The notes beneath the pieces are model-generated. The model did not search any database and was not told where the DNA came from. It saw nothing but the letters and a program-made list of their open reading frames with translations. Source: Epiperipatus broadwayi (taxonomy: Eukaryota; Onychophora; Udeonychophora; Euonychophora; Peripatidae). From it: 64,000 nucleotides of DNA. The DNA lies in NCBI GenBank assembly GCA_028023455.1, contig JAQFVV010012396.1, positions 7,046,085 to 7,110,084 on the forward strand, read 5' to 3'. Positions within the stretch are counted from its first letter, which is position 1, and the number at the start of each line of letters is the position of its first letter. Made by a program: the position numbers and the translations under genes. Shown here one piece after another: positions 26,001 through 35,882 of the stretch.

Positions 26001-26339
26001 AACAAATGCAATTGTTGCTATAGCAACCATATTCATAAAACTTTTTAGAATGTTTCTGCTTTGAGTAAAGCACCAGATATTTTTATAGTATTTAATTTTT
26101 TCTGCAATTTTTTTATATTTACTAGGTTTTTTTTTATTATTTTTCTATGTATAAAAATATTAATTTTAATCATGATGTAAAAAATTATTCAGCATTGATA
26201 TGGAAAAGAAATTTCTAAAAGAGAAAGTGGTAAAATATCATCACTTTAAAATGCACAGATAATGAATGGATTTTCAGATTGACAGTTTATATTGTAATAT
26301 AGAACAAATGGAATTTTAGGTAATGTGAATTAATCAAGA
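23021..26339. other. AT-rich stretch without a recognised gene
   Basis: No gene seen. The 24.28-24.38 and 25.19-25.28 kb segments resemble each other loosely, and 25.50-25.61 kb contains an imperfect tandem duplication around 'acttata..atata'. Both could be low-complexity coincidence. Confidence 0.45.
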
Positions 26340-26344
26340 ACCAT

Positions 26345-27057
26345 AGCCTCACCAAAAAGTACTCTTCAAACAGTCATTATTGATTTGTGACCCCCACGGA
26401 CAGACCCCCACCTCCACATACTGCCTGGATAGACTCCATTGTCAGTAAAGTTCTCAAGCACAACGGCAATTCTATCCTGGCTCTTGATCATAAAATAAAC
26501 ATCTGGGAAGCACATGCGCTACTAAATCCGGAGCCCCCAGCCATCAGGTGCATCTAGGCCTAAACAACTACAGGATCATGTCAATTTTTAAACACTTTAT
26601 TATGGAACCCAAACTTCTGGATCACCTCATAAAAGTTAATCTAGGTGTGATCCCTACAGGCTGGTTCCTTCATTTCAAAAGATATTTTTAAAAGACAGAC
26701 CTAATGTGCTATATCTGTCACAGAAGCAATGAAACCTTTGACCATATCATCTTCCTCTGCCTCGGCTATCAGGACATCAGGCGGTCGATCAATGATGAGT
26801 GCGATTTCCCTTTTCTGCAAATTCTTGACCTCAAGAGCTGTCTGCACTCCAGTGACTTCTCAGTCATCCATCTGGCCGTCTTTATTTCATATGCTATATG
26901 GATAGCCAGGTGCTCAACTAAATTTATGCTTCCGAGACCTGAACCATCAATAATCTTTAACTCAGAGCTGAAGGCTCTGCAAGCAAAAGACTTGCTGCTG
27001 TCAACAAAATTCCTTTTCAATAGCACATGGAGCCTTTATGGAGGTCTCACCCCATAG
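26345..27057 (+). pseudogene. LINE C-terminal fragment with CCHC-like zinc finger (L1/Tx1-like)
   Basis: The frame 26704-27057 begins with C-Y-I-C and continues E-T-F-D-H and F-L-C: Cys2, Cys5, His14, Cys19. This C-x2-C-x8-H-x4-C is the zf-RVT type finger found at the C-terminus of several LINE clades. Around residues 57-75, I-S-Y-A-I-W-I-A-R matches the family's 'Y-x-I-W-x-x-R' segment. The preceding 350 bases are noticeably GC-richer than their surroundings and probably encode the end of the same protein in broken frames. No RT motif is visible upstream, so this is a 5'-truncated copy. Confidence 0.55.
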
Positions 27058-28101
27058 CAATGAGATTTTTATCGGTTAAGACAGACAGCCCTGCTGGAAA
27101 GAACACAAGAGACATCCATAATTGAGTCATCTTTTTTCAAACACTAGTCTTGCATAGCAAAATCATGTAGATTAATAACAATAAAATTCTTTTAAAACAA
27201 TGACAGATTATGGCATCAGTGAAGCAATCATTTATGTAAAGTACTTTTTTATTTGATGAGTTTATTGCCAATGAAGTTATGGTTTACCAGATTCAGGAAA
27301 AGAACTGGATTGTGTAGCATTACAGGGCATGGAGACCACTGCCAAATTTTATTTCAAAAAATTTAAGGAAAAAAATAAATTCTATAAATTGGAAATTTTG
27401 ATATCAATGAGCTGATAATTTTTATTATAATAAGTTTGTTATTGTTTTTAATTTATGATTTAAAAGGTGATTCTTAGTTTTCATTAAAACTAAAATGTAC
27501 AGTATATACATCAATTAATTTTGTATATTATTTTGCATTTATTCTTTTGATTTTGTACTATTTTTTCTGTTAAATGATTGTTCTGGATAGTAACTTCGAC
27601 CTCGTGTATGAGCCTGGAGCAAGAAATCTTTAAGTGCATGTAACTCAATATAATCTACAATAGAACAGGTGATATAACAAACAAATGTCCAGAATCAATT
27701 AATTCATTATAGTAGACTATTGTATTGTGAGGCAATGAGATATCTGTTTCAGGCATTGAATTATAATAGGTATTAAAATGAGACAATCTTTTAAAATATA
27801 ATGTTATTAAATTATTAGAAAAATATTCAAATAAAAATTTTTAAAAGATTTGGGGGTGTTTATAATGGGAAAAGCAACTTCTCTTTAATCAAAAATTCTT
27901 CAGTTTTGTAAACAAAATGTTTATTCATTTTTTAAAAAAATGCTTAAATGCAAAATTTATTATTATTATTGTTTTGATTTGTTATTTCTAAGAGAAATAA
28001 ATTAGCTGATAATGCTGTATATATATATATACTCTAATAAACAATTTGATTAGGAGAAAAATTTGCATTCCCTGGATGATTTATTTATTTTTTCTCCAAA
28101 C
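27058..28101. other. AT-rich stretch without a recognised gene
   Basis: Nothing recognised beyond a short (AT)n run near 28017-28031. Confidence 0.5.
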
Positions 28102-28209
28102 TACAACTCATCATAAACAATGAGGATTGCCAATTCCTCTACAAGCTTTGTGATAAATGCTTAACCAGAGCCAGCACTTAAAATATCTCTGTCAGGAACC
28201 CCTCCCCAA

Positions 28210-28252
28210 ACCCCTGACCATGGTTTCGTGCTTTGGCACTCCTCAGAGAGGT
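28210..28252 (-). ncRNA. hammerhead ribozyme, copy 1 (type I, minimal stem III)
   Basis: Minus-strand order: ACCTCT (28252-28247), CTGAGGA (28246-28240), GTGC-CAAA-GCAC stem II (28239-28228), GAAA (28227-28224), CCATGG then T-C (28223-28216), AGGGGT (28215-28210). CTGAGGA fits the invariant CUGANGA and GAAA is present. Stem II has four Watson-Crick pairs. Stem I has six pairs (T-A, C-G, T-G, C-G, C-G, A-T). Stem III is two or three pairs (AC/GT, perhaps ACC/GGT) with a tiny loop, as in Penelope and retrozyme hammerheads. The expected cleavage is after the C at 28216. All catalytic-core positions I can check agree. Confidence 0.8.
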
Positions 28253-28633
28253 GTCAGGGTAGGTTCAGACACTAGATCTAAAAATACCAACCCAAAGCCA
28301 AGCAGTTATCTAAAAGTTATCTACTGAGTGGAAAATCTGAAATTTTCAGACATAAATACATGTCTTCAGACCCAGCTATCCAACTCAAATAGCTATATGG
28401 GGTTGATAGATCTTCAGCCATACCATGTATTAGTAGTCTTAGCAATATAAAATTGCATAAGACTTATGGAAGAGACTATAAATAGTCAAAATAAGAGTCA
28501 TAGATCACATGATCCTATCTCTTAAGCTTGTAAGTTATAAACAATGAGGATTGCCAATTCCTCTACAAGCTTTGTGATAAATGCCTATCCAGAGCCAGCA
28601 CTTAAAATATCTCTGTCAGAAACCCTTCCCCAA

Positions 28634-28676
28634 ACCCCTGACCATGGTTTCGTGCTTTGGCACTCCTCAGAGAGGT
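28634..28676 (-). ncRNA. hammerhead ribozyme, copy 2
   Basis: The 43 bases are identical in arrangement and sequence to the motif at 28210-28252, with the cleavage C at 28640. Distance between the two cleavage sites is 424 bp, so a transcript crossing both would release a 424-nt monomer. The surrounding repeat has a few substitutions, but none falls in the ribozyme itself. Confidence 0.8.
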
Positions 28677-28732
28677 GTCAGTGTAGGCTTTGGGTTGGTA
28701 TTTTTAGATCAAGTGTCTGAACCTAACTTGAC

Positions 28733-28775
28733 ACCTCTCTGAGAAGTGCCAAAGTACAAAACCATGGTCAGGGAT
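28733..28775 (+). ncRNA. degenerate hammerhead motif in the inverted copy
   Basis: Same order on the plus strand, but CTGAGAA (28739-28745) replaces CTGAGGA and AAAA replaces GAAA. Stem II keeps pairing through a G-U. Two core changes should abolish cleavage. All visible differences are G-to-A type transitions, as expected from decay. Confidence 0.7.
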
Positions 28776-29429
28776 TTGGGGAGGGGTTCCTGACAGAAAT
28801 ATTTTAAGTGTTGGCTATGGCTAAGCATTTACCACAAAGCTTGTAGAGGAATTGGCAATCCTCATTGTTTATAATTTACAAGCTTAAGAGATAGGGTCAT
28901 GTGATCTATGACTCTTATTACAACTCATCATCTTTGCTTTTTACAGAGCTAAAAAAATTTTTATCTAGGGTTCCTCAGGAATTGTTTTATTTATTTATTA
29001 CAACTTAATAAAAGAGGCTTAAGATTCTTCCCTGCCTAATTGAATACAAAGAAATGCAGATAAGTTTGAATAAAATTAAATAGTTAAATTCAAATTTATG
29101 TATCAGAAGTTAGTATTGTATATATAAAAAAATATTTCAGTAAATTTTAAATGATGTGCAATGGTTGACAGTATATATATTTTAATAAATATACTTTCAT
29201 TGACTTTCATGACCAATTTACTAAAAAGCATTAAAAGAAATGAAGGATGAAAACTTAATTTCTCTTGATTGCTGAACTAAAACTTGTTTTTTTTTAAATG
29301 TCTTCATAAACACAAAAATCTTGTAAATGATTTTTAACATGCCTGACATGTTTGATTGTCAGTTTTTAAATTTGAATTCAAAAAGTCCATTGCAAAATAT
29401 CCCAATATTAAAAAATAAAAAATTATATA

Positions 29430-29660
29430 TATAAATTATTTTATTAAAAATGCTTTTTTCCCTTCAACCACAATTTTGATCATTATTGTAATTTAAAATA
29501 AAAGTGTGGGGTGTTCATAAATTAATTCATGGATATTCCATGCTTTTATTTCAAGTTCCATATAACAACCAAAATTGTGGTTGAAGAAAAAATGTATTTT
29601 TTGGTCTTTGTATATTTCTGATCAAATTAAATGAAAGCATTTTTAATAAAATATTTTTAT
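29430..29660. repeat. fold-back repeat (MITE-like)
   Basis: The left part holds TTCAACCACAATTTTG and the right its inverse, CAAAATTGTGGTTGAA (about 29572-29587). Outside them TTTTATTAAAAATGC pairs with GCATTTTTAATAAAAT. The arms are interrupted and total about 80-90 bases each. No coding sequence is present and I could not define a target duplication. Confidence 0.5.
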
Positions 29661-29940
29661 TTTATTCTGTGAATTTTTTTATTATATTTATTTTGTTTCA
29701 TTTTTATTTAATAATTATTAAATATTCTTATTTATTACAGTCATTGTTTTATTCAATAGACCATTTGTCTTTCTTAATAAATAGCCCATTTCAGGGCAAA
29801 GGTTTCTTCATCAGATTCTCATAAAGGAACAGTGATGAAGAAGGCTCTACCCACCAGGTTCCATTTGTCAGATGGTGAGTGGTTGAGTATTTTCCACTTT
29901 TGATTATTAATTAGGTACCCATTTACTGATCAACATGGAT

Positions 29941-30537
29941 TGTTAGTGTTTTAGTCCTCCCTTTTCTCAGAAGTGGACTATTCCAGATGCCGCCTTATCT
30001 GATCGGATTAAGCATTGTTTGCCTCAGGCCAATAGGCTGATGTATAGATAAAAACATAGCCAATGATTATTACAGGCCAATGAGCAATGATGCTTGCTGA
30101 ATCCGAAGGTTTTCAAGAAGGTCACGGATCTGGGTATAAATAGTCAGCTTTTTGTGAGAATTAGGGAAGAACGTGTCTAACCTAAACAGACACTTTGCGT
30201 TCTCCCAGGGAAACTCTGCTAACCTAAGCAGCAGCAAGTATTCCCATTAATAGCACTATGCTATTTAGATCTACGCAACTAGGCAAGTCCCACAGAGACT
30301 GGATGCTGCTAAGATCACACTCGGCTCGAGGCAAGCTGTCTTGTACAGCTGGAAGAGTCATAGACCTTAACTGTAAGGCAAGCCATAAGGTGTGGCTGGA
30401 AGCGGCAGGCAGAACACAAGAGTTATGTTAAACTCCAAGATTCAACTTATAAATATGCATTTGTATATTGTATATTGTTTGTATATATTTGTACATAATA
30501 AATATATTAAATTATAATACTTGTTTCATTTAACACA
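29941..30537 (+). repeat. LTR-like segment, possible solo LTR
   Basis: GC-richer than its surroundings. It begins TGTTAGTG and ends near TTTAACACA, a possible short inverted end. It has a TATA-like GGGTATAAATAGTCAGC near 30135 and, about 360 bases later, a TTGTACATAATAAATA polyadenylation-like region near 30490-30502. Promoter then polyadenylation signal without an open frame is the layout of an LTR. No target duplication, primer-binding site or second LTR is visible, and the right end overlaps the beginning of a MITE copy, so the boundaries are uncertain. Confidence 0.35.
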
Positions 30538-30676
30538 GCATTACGCTGTTGCACCGGCCATTCTGTCTTTTCCAAAGACTTTATCATGTGGTTGAATGTT
30601 AGTATTCATTCATTTATAGTTAAAATCTTCAAAGCGCATGTGCAACAAACAGCGTAATGCTGTGTTAAATATTACA
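30529..30676. mobile_element. fold-back MITE, copy 1 (left arm rearranged)
   Basis: ACACAGCATTACGCTGTT at the left pairs with AACAGCGTAATGCTGTGT at the right. The centre ('ccaaagactttatcatgtgg', then 'ttagtattcattcat') matches the copy at 49724-49909. In this copy the left arm is shortened and followed by an unrelated 'ccggccattctg'. No coding capacity. Confidence 0.6.
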
Positions 30677-32245
30677 GTTTACAAACATCGCGCTATATAA
30701 AAAAATGATTTATTTAAATACTTGTTTCAGTATTATTTTATATTATTTACTGTTAGTTGGGTTTGTAATCCAGACCAAACACAACAGTTAGCAAGGTCTT
30801 AATCCTCTTCAGAAAAAAGATTATTTGACTTGGATTCAAACCCTATATTGTAAACATGGCACTCACATGAGTTATATTTGCCCAAGGTGCCCTTCTAAAT
30901 GAGCAGTAATTATCTTTTCAACAATTTTTAAAGACACAGCTCCAGGTATTAAAATTCCCTGACTATTGTAATAATAATGAATTTTGTATGTGTGCACTCA
31001 TTAAAACCCAATAATGCTTTTCATTTGCATTGACTATACTTTTTATTTTAAAATTTAAAACGTCCTTTTGTATTTATGGATTAACAGAGTTTTTGCAAAT
31101 ATTTTTTAGAGGCACTAAATATGCTTTTAGATAGATTTCTTAATAAGTATAAGTAAGTGATGCTGGTCTTTTTAATTTCAATGTTTCATATTTTACATTT
31201 TTAAATATAGGCCATAATGTGAAGATGATTTCTTTTTTTTAAAACTTTTATGATTATTTATTTGTAATAGTAATACTAGATTATTGTTCTGCTACTTATT
31301 TATTTTGAAATCATTGATGTATCAGAACAGATTTTTAGCATATGGCTTATTTTTTTAATTTAGCAGGTGAAAAGGTTCCCTAAGGTCATTTTTAAAATTT
31401 ATTTTCACATTTCTGACCTAACAAGTAGTTGATAGAATACTCAAGAGTCTCTTACATTAATGAGCATCTGAGATTTACAACAGAAGAAATCATTTTTAAA
31501 CCACTGACATCTGGTGACAGAAGGATAAAACTTGATTTATTGGCTATGATATGTGTATGCATGTGTGTGGGAAATGAAAGAAGAGATCTATTTGAGTGTT
31601 TGCGGAACATTAAAACTTATTCAAAAATAAATTTGTATTTCAAAAACTAGAATTTATCAAAGTAGAAAATACCAAGAAAGTTAAACATGTAAATCAAAAC
31701 AAGCAAATTATCTTTATGTATAATTCTTTACATAGTTTTCTCTTTTTGTTTATTTCTTTATAAGTGAATACGGTTATGTGTGTGTGTGTGCGTATTTAGA
31801 TATGTACACACATATTTATGAAAGAGAACATAATACTATATATAAGTAGAGCAATTATCTTTTCTTGAATTTAATTCAAAGTTGAAAAAAATTGTAATAC
31901 TGAAAACAAAAAAAAAAATTTAAAAAAAAAGAATTATATTGAAAAATAAAATTAAATGAAAAATTATAAAATTATTTTTAGAAAATAGTCATCATCATAC
32001 GAATATGGCTTTTCTAATTTCTGAAAAGTATATGTAAAAAAAGACAAAAATTGAAGATGAATTCTAATTCTTGAAGCAAAAATACATCCATATATATCAC
32101 ATTGATTTTTTAATCTAATTATTTGTTATCTTGCACTCATGTGTTTATTACGTTTTTTTTTTTTCACAACAACTTTTCTATTTAAGAAATTTCAACCGTT
32201 TGCTTGATTATAGCTTTCGGTTATATTCTTTTCTCAATCATATTC
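30677..32245. other. AT-rich stretch; one diverged dispersed repeat
   Basis: No gene recognised. About 31329-31465 matches 48101-48228 (see the repeat entry). The frame at 31429-31650 overlaps this repeat and shows no motif. Confidence 0.5.
31329..31465 (+). repeat. dispersed repeat shared with 48.1 kb
   Basis: Shared words include 'tttttagca.atg.ctta', 'caggtgaa.aggtt.cctaa' and 'ctgacctaacaagt', in the same order and spacing as at 48101-48228. I do not recognise the family. No inverted ends or box A/B are visible. Confidence 0.6.
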
Positions 32246-32254
32246 TTTTTTTAC

Positions 32255-32361
32255 CCCATATGTCATAGCATCGGCCGGGAGGCGATCCCGCAACAACCGT
32301 CTGCAACCAACTGCTTGCTTGCAAGGTTGTTGCACTGACCTCTCGGCTAACAACGCTTGAA
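32255..32361 (-). mobile_element. tRNA-derived SINE, second copy
   Basis: On the minus strand it starts TCAAGCGTTGTTAGCCGAG and follows the 22.9-kb SINE throughout, including CTTGCAAG and the GGCCGATGCTATGACATATG 3' end. Its box B region is altered (GGGATCGCCTCCCGG) compared with GGTTCGCATCC in the other copy. An A-rich tail lies to the left. A short 'attcttt' occurs on both sides, which may be a remnant of the target duplication. Confidence 0.75.
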
Positions 32362-32829
32362 TTCTTTAAAATATCTTTGAGATATTTATATAATATAAAG
32401 TGGAGTCTGCCCTTTCATAAAAATCATACTCAGGATTACCAAAAGATACTTTTTTTTTTTTTTTTAGAAAGTGTTATTCTTATTTATGGTTCAGTCCAAT
32501 GAAGACTTACTTTACAAGAGTGTGTCACATTTCAATACTATAACAAACTGATGGTCATAAGAATGATCTTATAATTTTAATCAATGCTGGGAAATGCGTT
32601 TATTTGACATTGGTGGAGAGTTATTATTTCATTTCCATGCAATTAATTTGGCAAAATAACTTCCCTATATATAAATAATTTAGTTGAAATAATTACATTG
32701 TTGAGATGGATTTACTTTAGCTTTTAACAGTTTAAATACTGTAATAGTATTAAGATCAGTGCTAGAGCTCAACATCCAAATCTGTATTTCTATCTAAATT
32801 GATCCACATTCTCAAGAATTGTCCAAATT

Positions 32830-33425
32830 AAATGTTGCTGGAGATTTTTCCTCCATCATTATAGATTATCTAGAAGTCAAAAATAATATTTTTTATTTTT
32901 TTTTGCTTTTAATTATATTACATCTTGTTAGTTACATTATAAAGCAACTTATCACTATCACAAAGACTATCATCATAAAAGTGGATCTAGTACATATCCT
33001 TGTATATCATCATTTTTAATTTCACATGCATCAGATTTTCCACAACCAGTAATAATTCTCATAATATAGAGCAATATATTGTAAACTCGGTGGAAGACAA
33101 GATGATTTTAAACATTGACACAAACCTCTCCAGATAACTGAATCAGATGCCATAATCAAATCAATAAAAGTAGTATATAAGTCAATCATTTGTTCATGAC
33201 ACCTTTGCTAAATTTTCTTGAGAGCAAAATAACACCAACAAAAAAACATATGTAATGCTTCTGGGAGTTTCTAAAATCACTCTGTCTAATGACCAATCAT
33301 CAAAATTCTTGAAAATACTTTGCTGCAATAAATATCACTGATATTTTGGGTAATTAGTATTTTTTTATCCCCTTTATTTTTATAAATTGGGGCAAGAGAA
33401 GTATTAGATTGCATGAATTTTATGA
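32830..33425 (-). pseudogene. CR1/Jockey-like LINE reverse transcriptase fragment
   Basis: Minus-strand frames, interrupted by stops, read in order: L-A-P-I-Y-K-N-K-G-D (33396-33367), then L-P-E-A-L...F, then E-Q-M-I-D-L-Y-T-T-F-I-D-L near 33180, then W-x-G-L and S-C-L-P-P-S-L. These follow the RT order P-I-Y-K-K-G-D, L-P-E-S-Q-x-G-F-R, E-Q ... L-Y ... F-I-D-L-x-K-A-F-D, L-x-x-L-G-C-P-P. Further downstream, D-I-Q-G-Y-V-L-D-P-L-L corresponds to G-V-K-Q-G-C-V-L-A-P-x-L. The motif A 'K-A-F-D' region reads M-A-S-D here. It is an old, truncated copy; the Y/F-A-D-D block was not found. Confidence 0.6.
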
Positions 33426-33429
33426 ATCC

Positions 33430-34205
33430 ATATACAAGTAGATAGTTATTATTTTGGATCATTTTATTTTTTGAGCACTTTTAAATCAAATATAAGCATT
33501 GCAAAAATTTACACAAAGATTATAACTTTTGTGGCATATACATCAGCAAAAAAGTTTGAATTTTTAAAAAATCATGTCAAAATGTGTGTATCCATATGCT
33601 GTGAAAATAACTAGTGCATATTGATTCTCAATGTACATGGCAAATACAAACAAAAAATTTGCACTTCTCCACTAAAGATTCATTTTCATCATATATAGAA
33701 ATGTAGTAAAAGGGAAAACATGCAATCACATAGAAATACATTTTTTTAAAAATATTTACTAATAAGCTATATTTAGATTATGTCACTATATGTATTTGAT
33801 TTTTAAACATTTCTTTTAATGCTATCATTATAATTACAGTTATGTATTAAATGACTTCATTCACTTCTAAAATTTTTATGAATTTGTAAAGGAGTTTGAA
33901 ACAAAGATTTAAAAATAATAGCGAACAATCTGTATTCTGAAAAAAAAAAAATCCAATAATTTTGGAACTAATATATTAACAATAATTTAATCTTCTTTTG
34001 ATATTTACCAGGAACAGCAACCATTTAATTTTTAAGATTGCAAAGAGCTATTTTAATACCATCAAACTGGATGGAGATCTTTGTCCAAACTTAAATTTAT
34101 TGATTGAATGGATTTTGTCAACAAAAGCATTCGTGCAAATTCTTGAATCATTACACAAAATATGGTCAAAATATTTCCTTTATCTATGTAAAATATCTTT
34201 ATTAT
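33430..34205. other. AT-rich stretch without a recognised gene
   Basis: Nothing recognised; probably further decayed retroelement sequence. Confidence 0.45.
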
Positions 34206-34329
34206 TGTGGATAAATATGTGCAAAAACATATATGAGATACACTTAAAATCTGTGAAGTTAGCAAGTTTTGCTTAGTGCAGTTTTGACTAAATTATATTA
34301 GTCATAATCATGGCAACTGATACAGGGGA

Positions 34330-35024
34330 GAAGATTGCTGGCTTTATTAAAGAAATGTAAATGGGTGATTAGCGTAATTGAGTGGCTAATTGTTTGCTTA
34401 AGTAGATAATTTTTTAGAGAAGGGAATGCAGGAGTCTTTCTTGTTAATAGCAGTCTTATCTTTCATGATGTGCCAGACCTCTTTCAGTTTATGCTTGGAT
34501 TCATTGCATTGTAGGCATACATTGGTGGCAGATGTAGGCTTAAAGAGGTGGCTGGAATTGGATTGGTGTTCATAAAAAATTGATTTGGTATCTGTTTGGG
34601 TTTGATCATGATTGTATATATATATTGTTGATGTGCTAATTGGGTAAACAAATCGGCCTTCTATTCTCCATAATATATGGTGTGGTAGTTAATTTGAGGC
34701 CATGTGATCTTTATATATCATTTGTGATTTCTGGCTTGGGGGTAGAATGTGTTTTGTATTATTAAGTTGGTTCAGAGAGAGAGAGGAATGCATAGAGTGA
34801 TTTGGTAACTTGTAGGAACAAATTTTAGTAAGGCAATGAGTAACACTAGGAATATATGGTAGTGAAGACCAGGGTTTATTATCAGCTTTTGAACATGGAT
34901 GTCCAAGCTTAAAGTAAAAGTTTTTGATTGTTTGATTTAATATTTTGTTTTTATAACTGATGTTGCATGAATTAGAGAAACAAGGGTCAATGTTATATTT
35001 CTTATCTGACTCGAACTTACACAA
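34330..35024 (-). pseudogene. Penelope-like ORF end, left copy (broken)
   Basis: The minus-strand frame 35024-34689 has Y-N-I-D-P-C-F-S-N-S-C-N, then S-Y-K-N-K-I-L, then P-P-S-Q-K-S-Q-M-I-Y-K, which leads into the GIY-YIG domain. Beyond 34689 the frame is lost, and the rest of the endonuclease is recognisable only by pairing with the right copy. In Penelope-like elements this region links the reverse transcriptase to the C-terminal GIY-YIG endonuclease. No RT motif is present. Confidence 0.55.
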
Positions 35025-35124
35025 ATAATGATGGCAATATAAAAAAGCTTTTACACCAGCGAGATACCCCGAATGTTGATAGGTTTAATAAGTATTTTAT
35101 AATTAAAGTGAGGGATTTTTCATT

Positions 35125-35640
35125 GAACATAGAGATCAAGGAAAATAACATCGACTTTTATCTCTTGGACTTGCATCACATGAGTTATAAAAACAAAATA
35201 TTAACTCAGACTTCAAAAGCCACCTCCAGAAGCTGATAATAAATCCTGGCCTTCACTACCATACACTCCTAGTAATACCCATTGCCTTATTAAAATTTGC
35301 TCTACAACTCACCAAATTTCTATATGCACTCTTCCCTTTCTGAACCACATTATCAACAACCTAAAAGATATTCTACCCCAAGCCAGAAATCACATATCGT
35401 ATACAAGATCACATGCCCTCAAAACAATTGCAACATCGTATATTATGGAGAATCAAAAACTAACATGTCTACTCGATTAGCACAACACCAATATATATCA
35501 AACCAAAAGGATACCAAATCAATTTTTTATGAACATCAATCCACTTCCAGCCACCTCTTCAAGCCTAGAATGCAGCAACACCAAGCATAGGCCTGGCACA
35601 TTGCAAGAGTTAAGAATGCTATTAACAAGAAAAACTCCTG
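35125..35640 (+). pseudogene. Penelope-like GIY-YIG endonuclease fragment, right copy
   Basis: The frame 35297-35590 (97 codons) contains I-V-Y-K-I-T-C-P at residues 34-41, then Y-Y-G-E-S-K-T, and then S-T-R-L-A-Q-H-Q. This is the GIY-YIG endonuclease pattern of Penelope-like elements (Y-K-I-x-C ... Y-I-G-E-T ... R-L-x-E-H). The usual I of Y-I-G is Y here, and the conserved E-H is Q-H. The Cys pair around C-P-x-x-N-C is reduced. The frame ends soon after, with the downstream tail in another frame. It is non-functional by lack of RT and by frameshift. Confidence 0.7.
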
Positions 35641-35882
35641 TATTCCCTTCTCTAAAAAATAGCCTACTTAAGCAAATAATTACCATTCAGTTATGCTAAT
35701 CACCATTTACATCTCTTTAATAAAACCAGAAATCTTCTCCCTTCTGGCAGTTGCCATGACTATGACTAAAATAATTTAGTCAAAAGTGCACTAGGCAAAA
35801 CTCCCTTACTTCATAGATTTTAAGCATATTTCATATTTTTTACTTATATTTATCCACATTATATTTCTTATATTTATCCACA

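Larger units (their letters stand above)
28115..28918 (-). mobile_element. hammerhead-bearing tandem/inverted repeat (retrozyme-like), 13-bp target duplication
   Basis: The 804-bp element is flanked by perfect 13-bp repeats 'tacaactcatcat' (28102-28114 and 28919-28931). It contains two direct copies of one unit (starting near 28113 and 28537, spacing 424 bp). A third partial copy follows in inverted orientation from about 28686 to the right end, so 28487-28680 and 28729-28918 form a long hairpin. Each copy holds a hammerhead ribozyme motif (separate entries); two are intact in the core. There is no open frame. Tandem monomers punctuated by hammerheads occur in animal retrozymes and in the terminal repeats of Penelope-like elements. 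A long target duplication suggests target-primed reverse transcription. Retrozyme-like is my inference. Confidence 0.7.
34206..35882. mobile_element. head-to-head pair of 5'-truncated Penelope-like elements
   Basis: A 1.7-kb imperfect palindrome. The left arm (about 34206-35010) codes on the minus strand and the right arm (about 35125-35882) on the plus strand; their 5' ends meet in a spacer of roughly 110 bases. Paired landmarks are 'gtggataaatat' near both outer ends, 'tggcaactg'/'cagttgcca', and 'ataaaaacaaaatatta' near the centre. The right arm has a 24-bp tandem duplication near 35849-35896. Both arms hold only the end of the Penelope protein. Inverted joining of a truncated second copy is a known product of Penelope transposition. 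Confidence 0.7.

Noticed and set aside
29790-29822. CTGATGA...GAAA on the minus strand, resembling a hammerhead core
   Set aside because: Stem II would have only two pairs and stem I does not pair at the first position. The two boxes alone are expected by chance in AT-rich DNA; a Penelope relic remains possible.
34689-35024. 111-codon minus-strand frame as an independent host gene
   Set aside because: It forms the coding part of the left arm of the Penelope palindrome and matches the right arm in inverse orientation.
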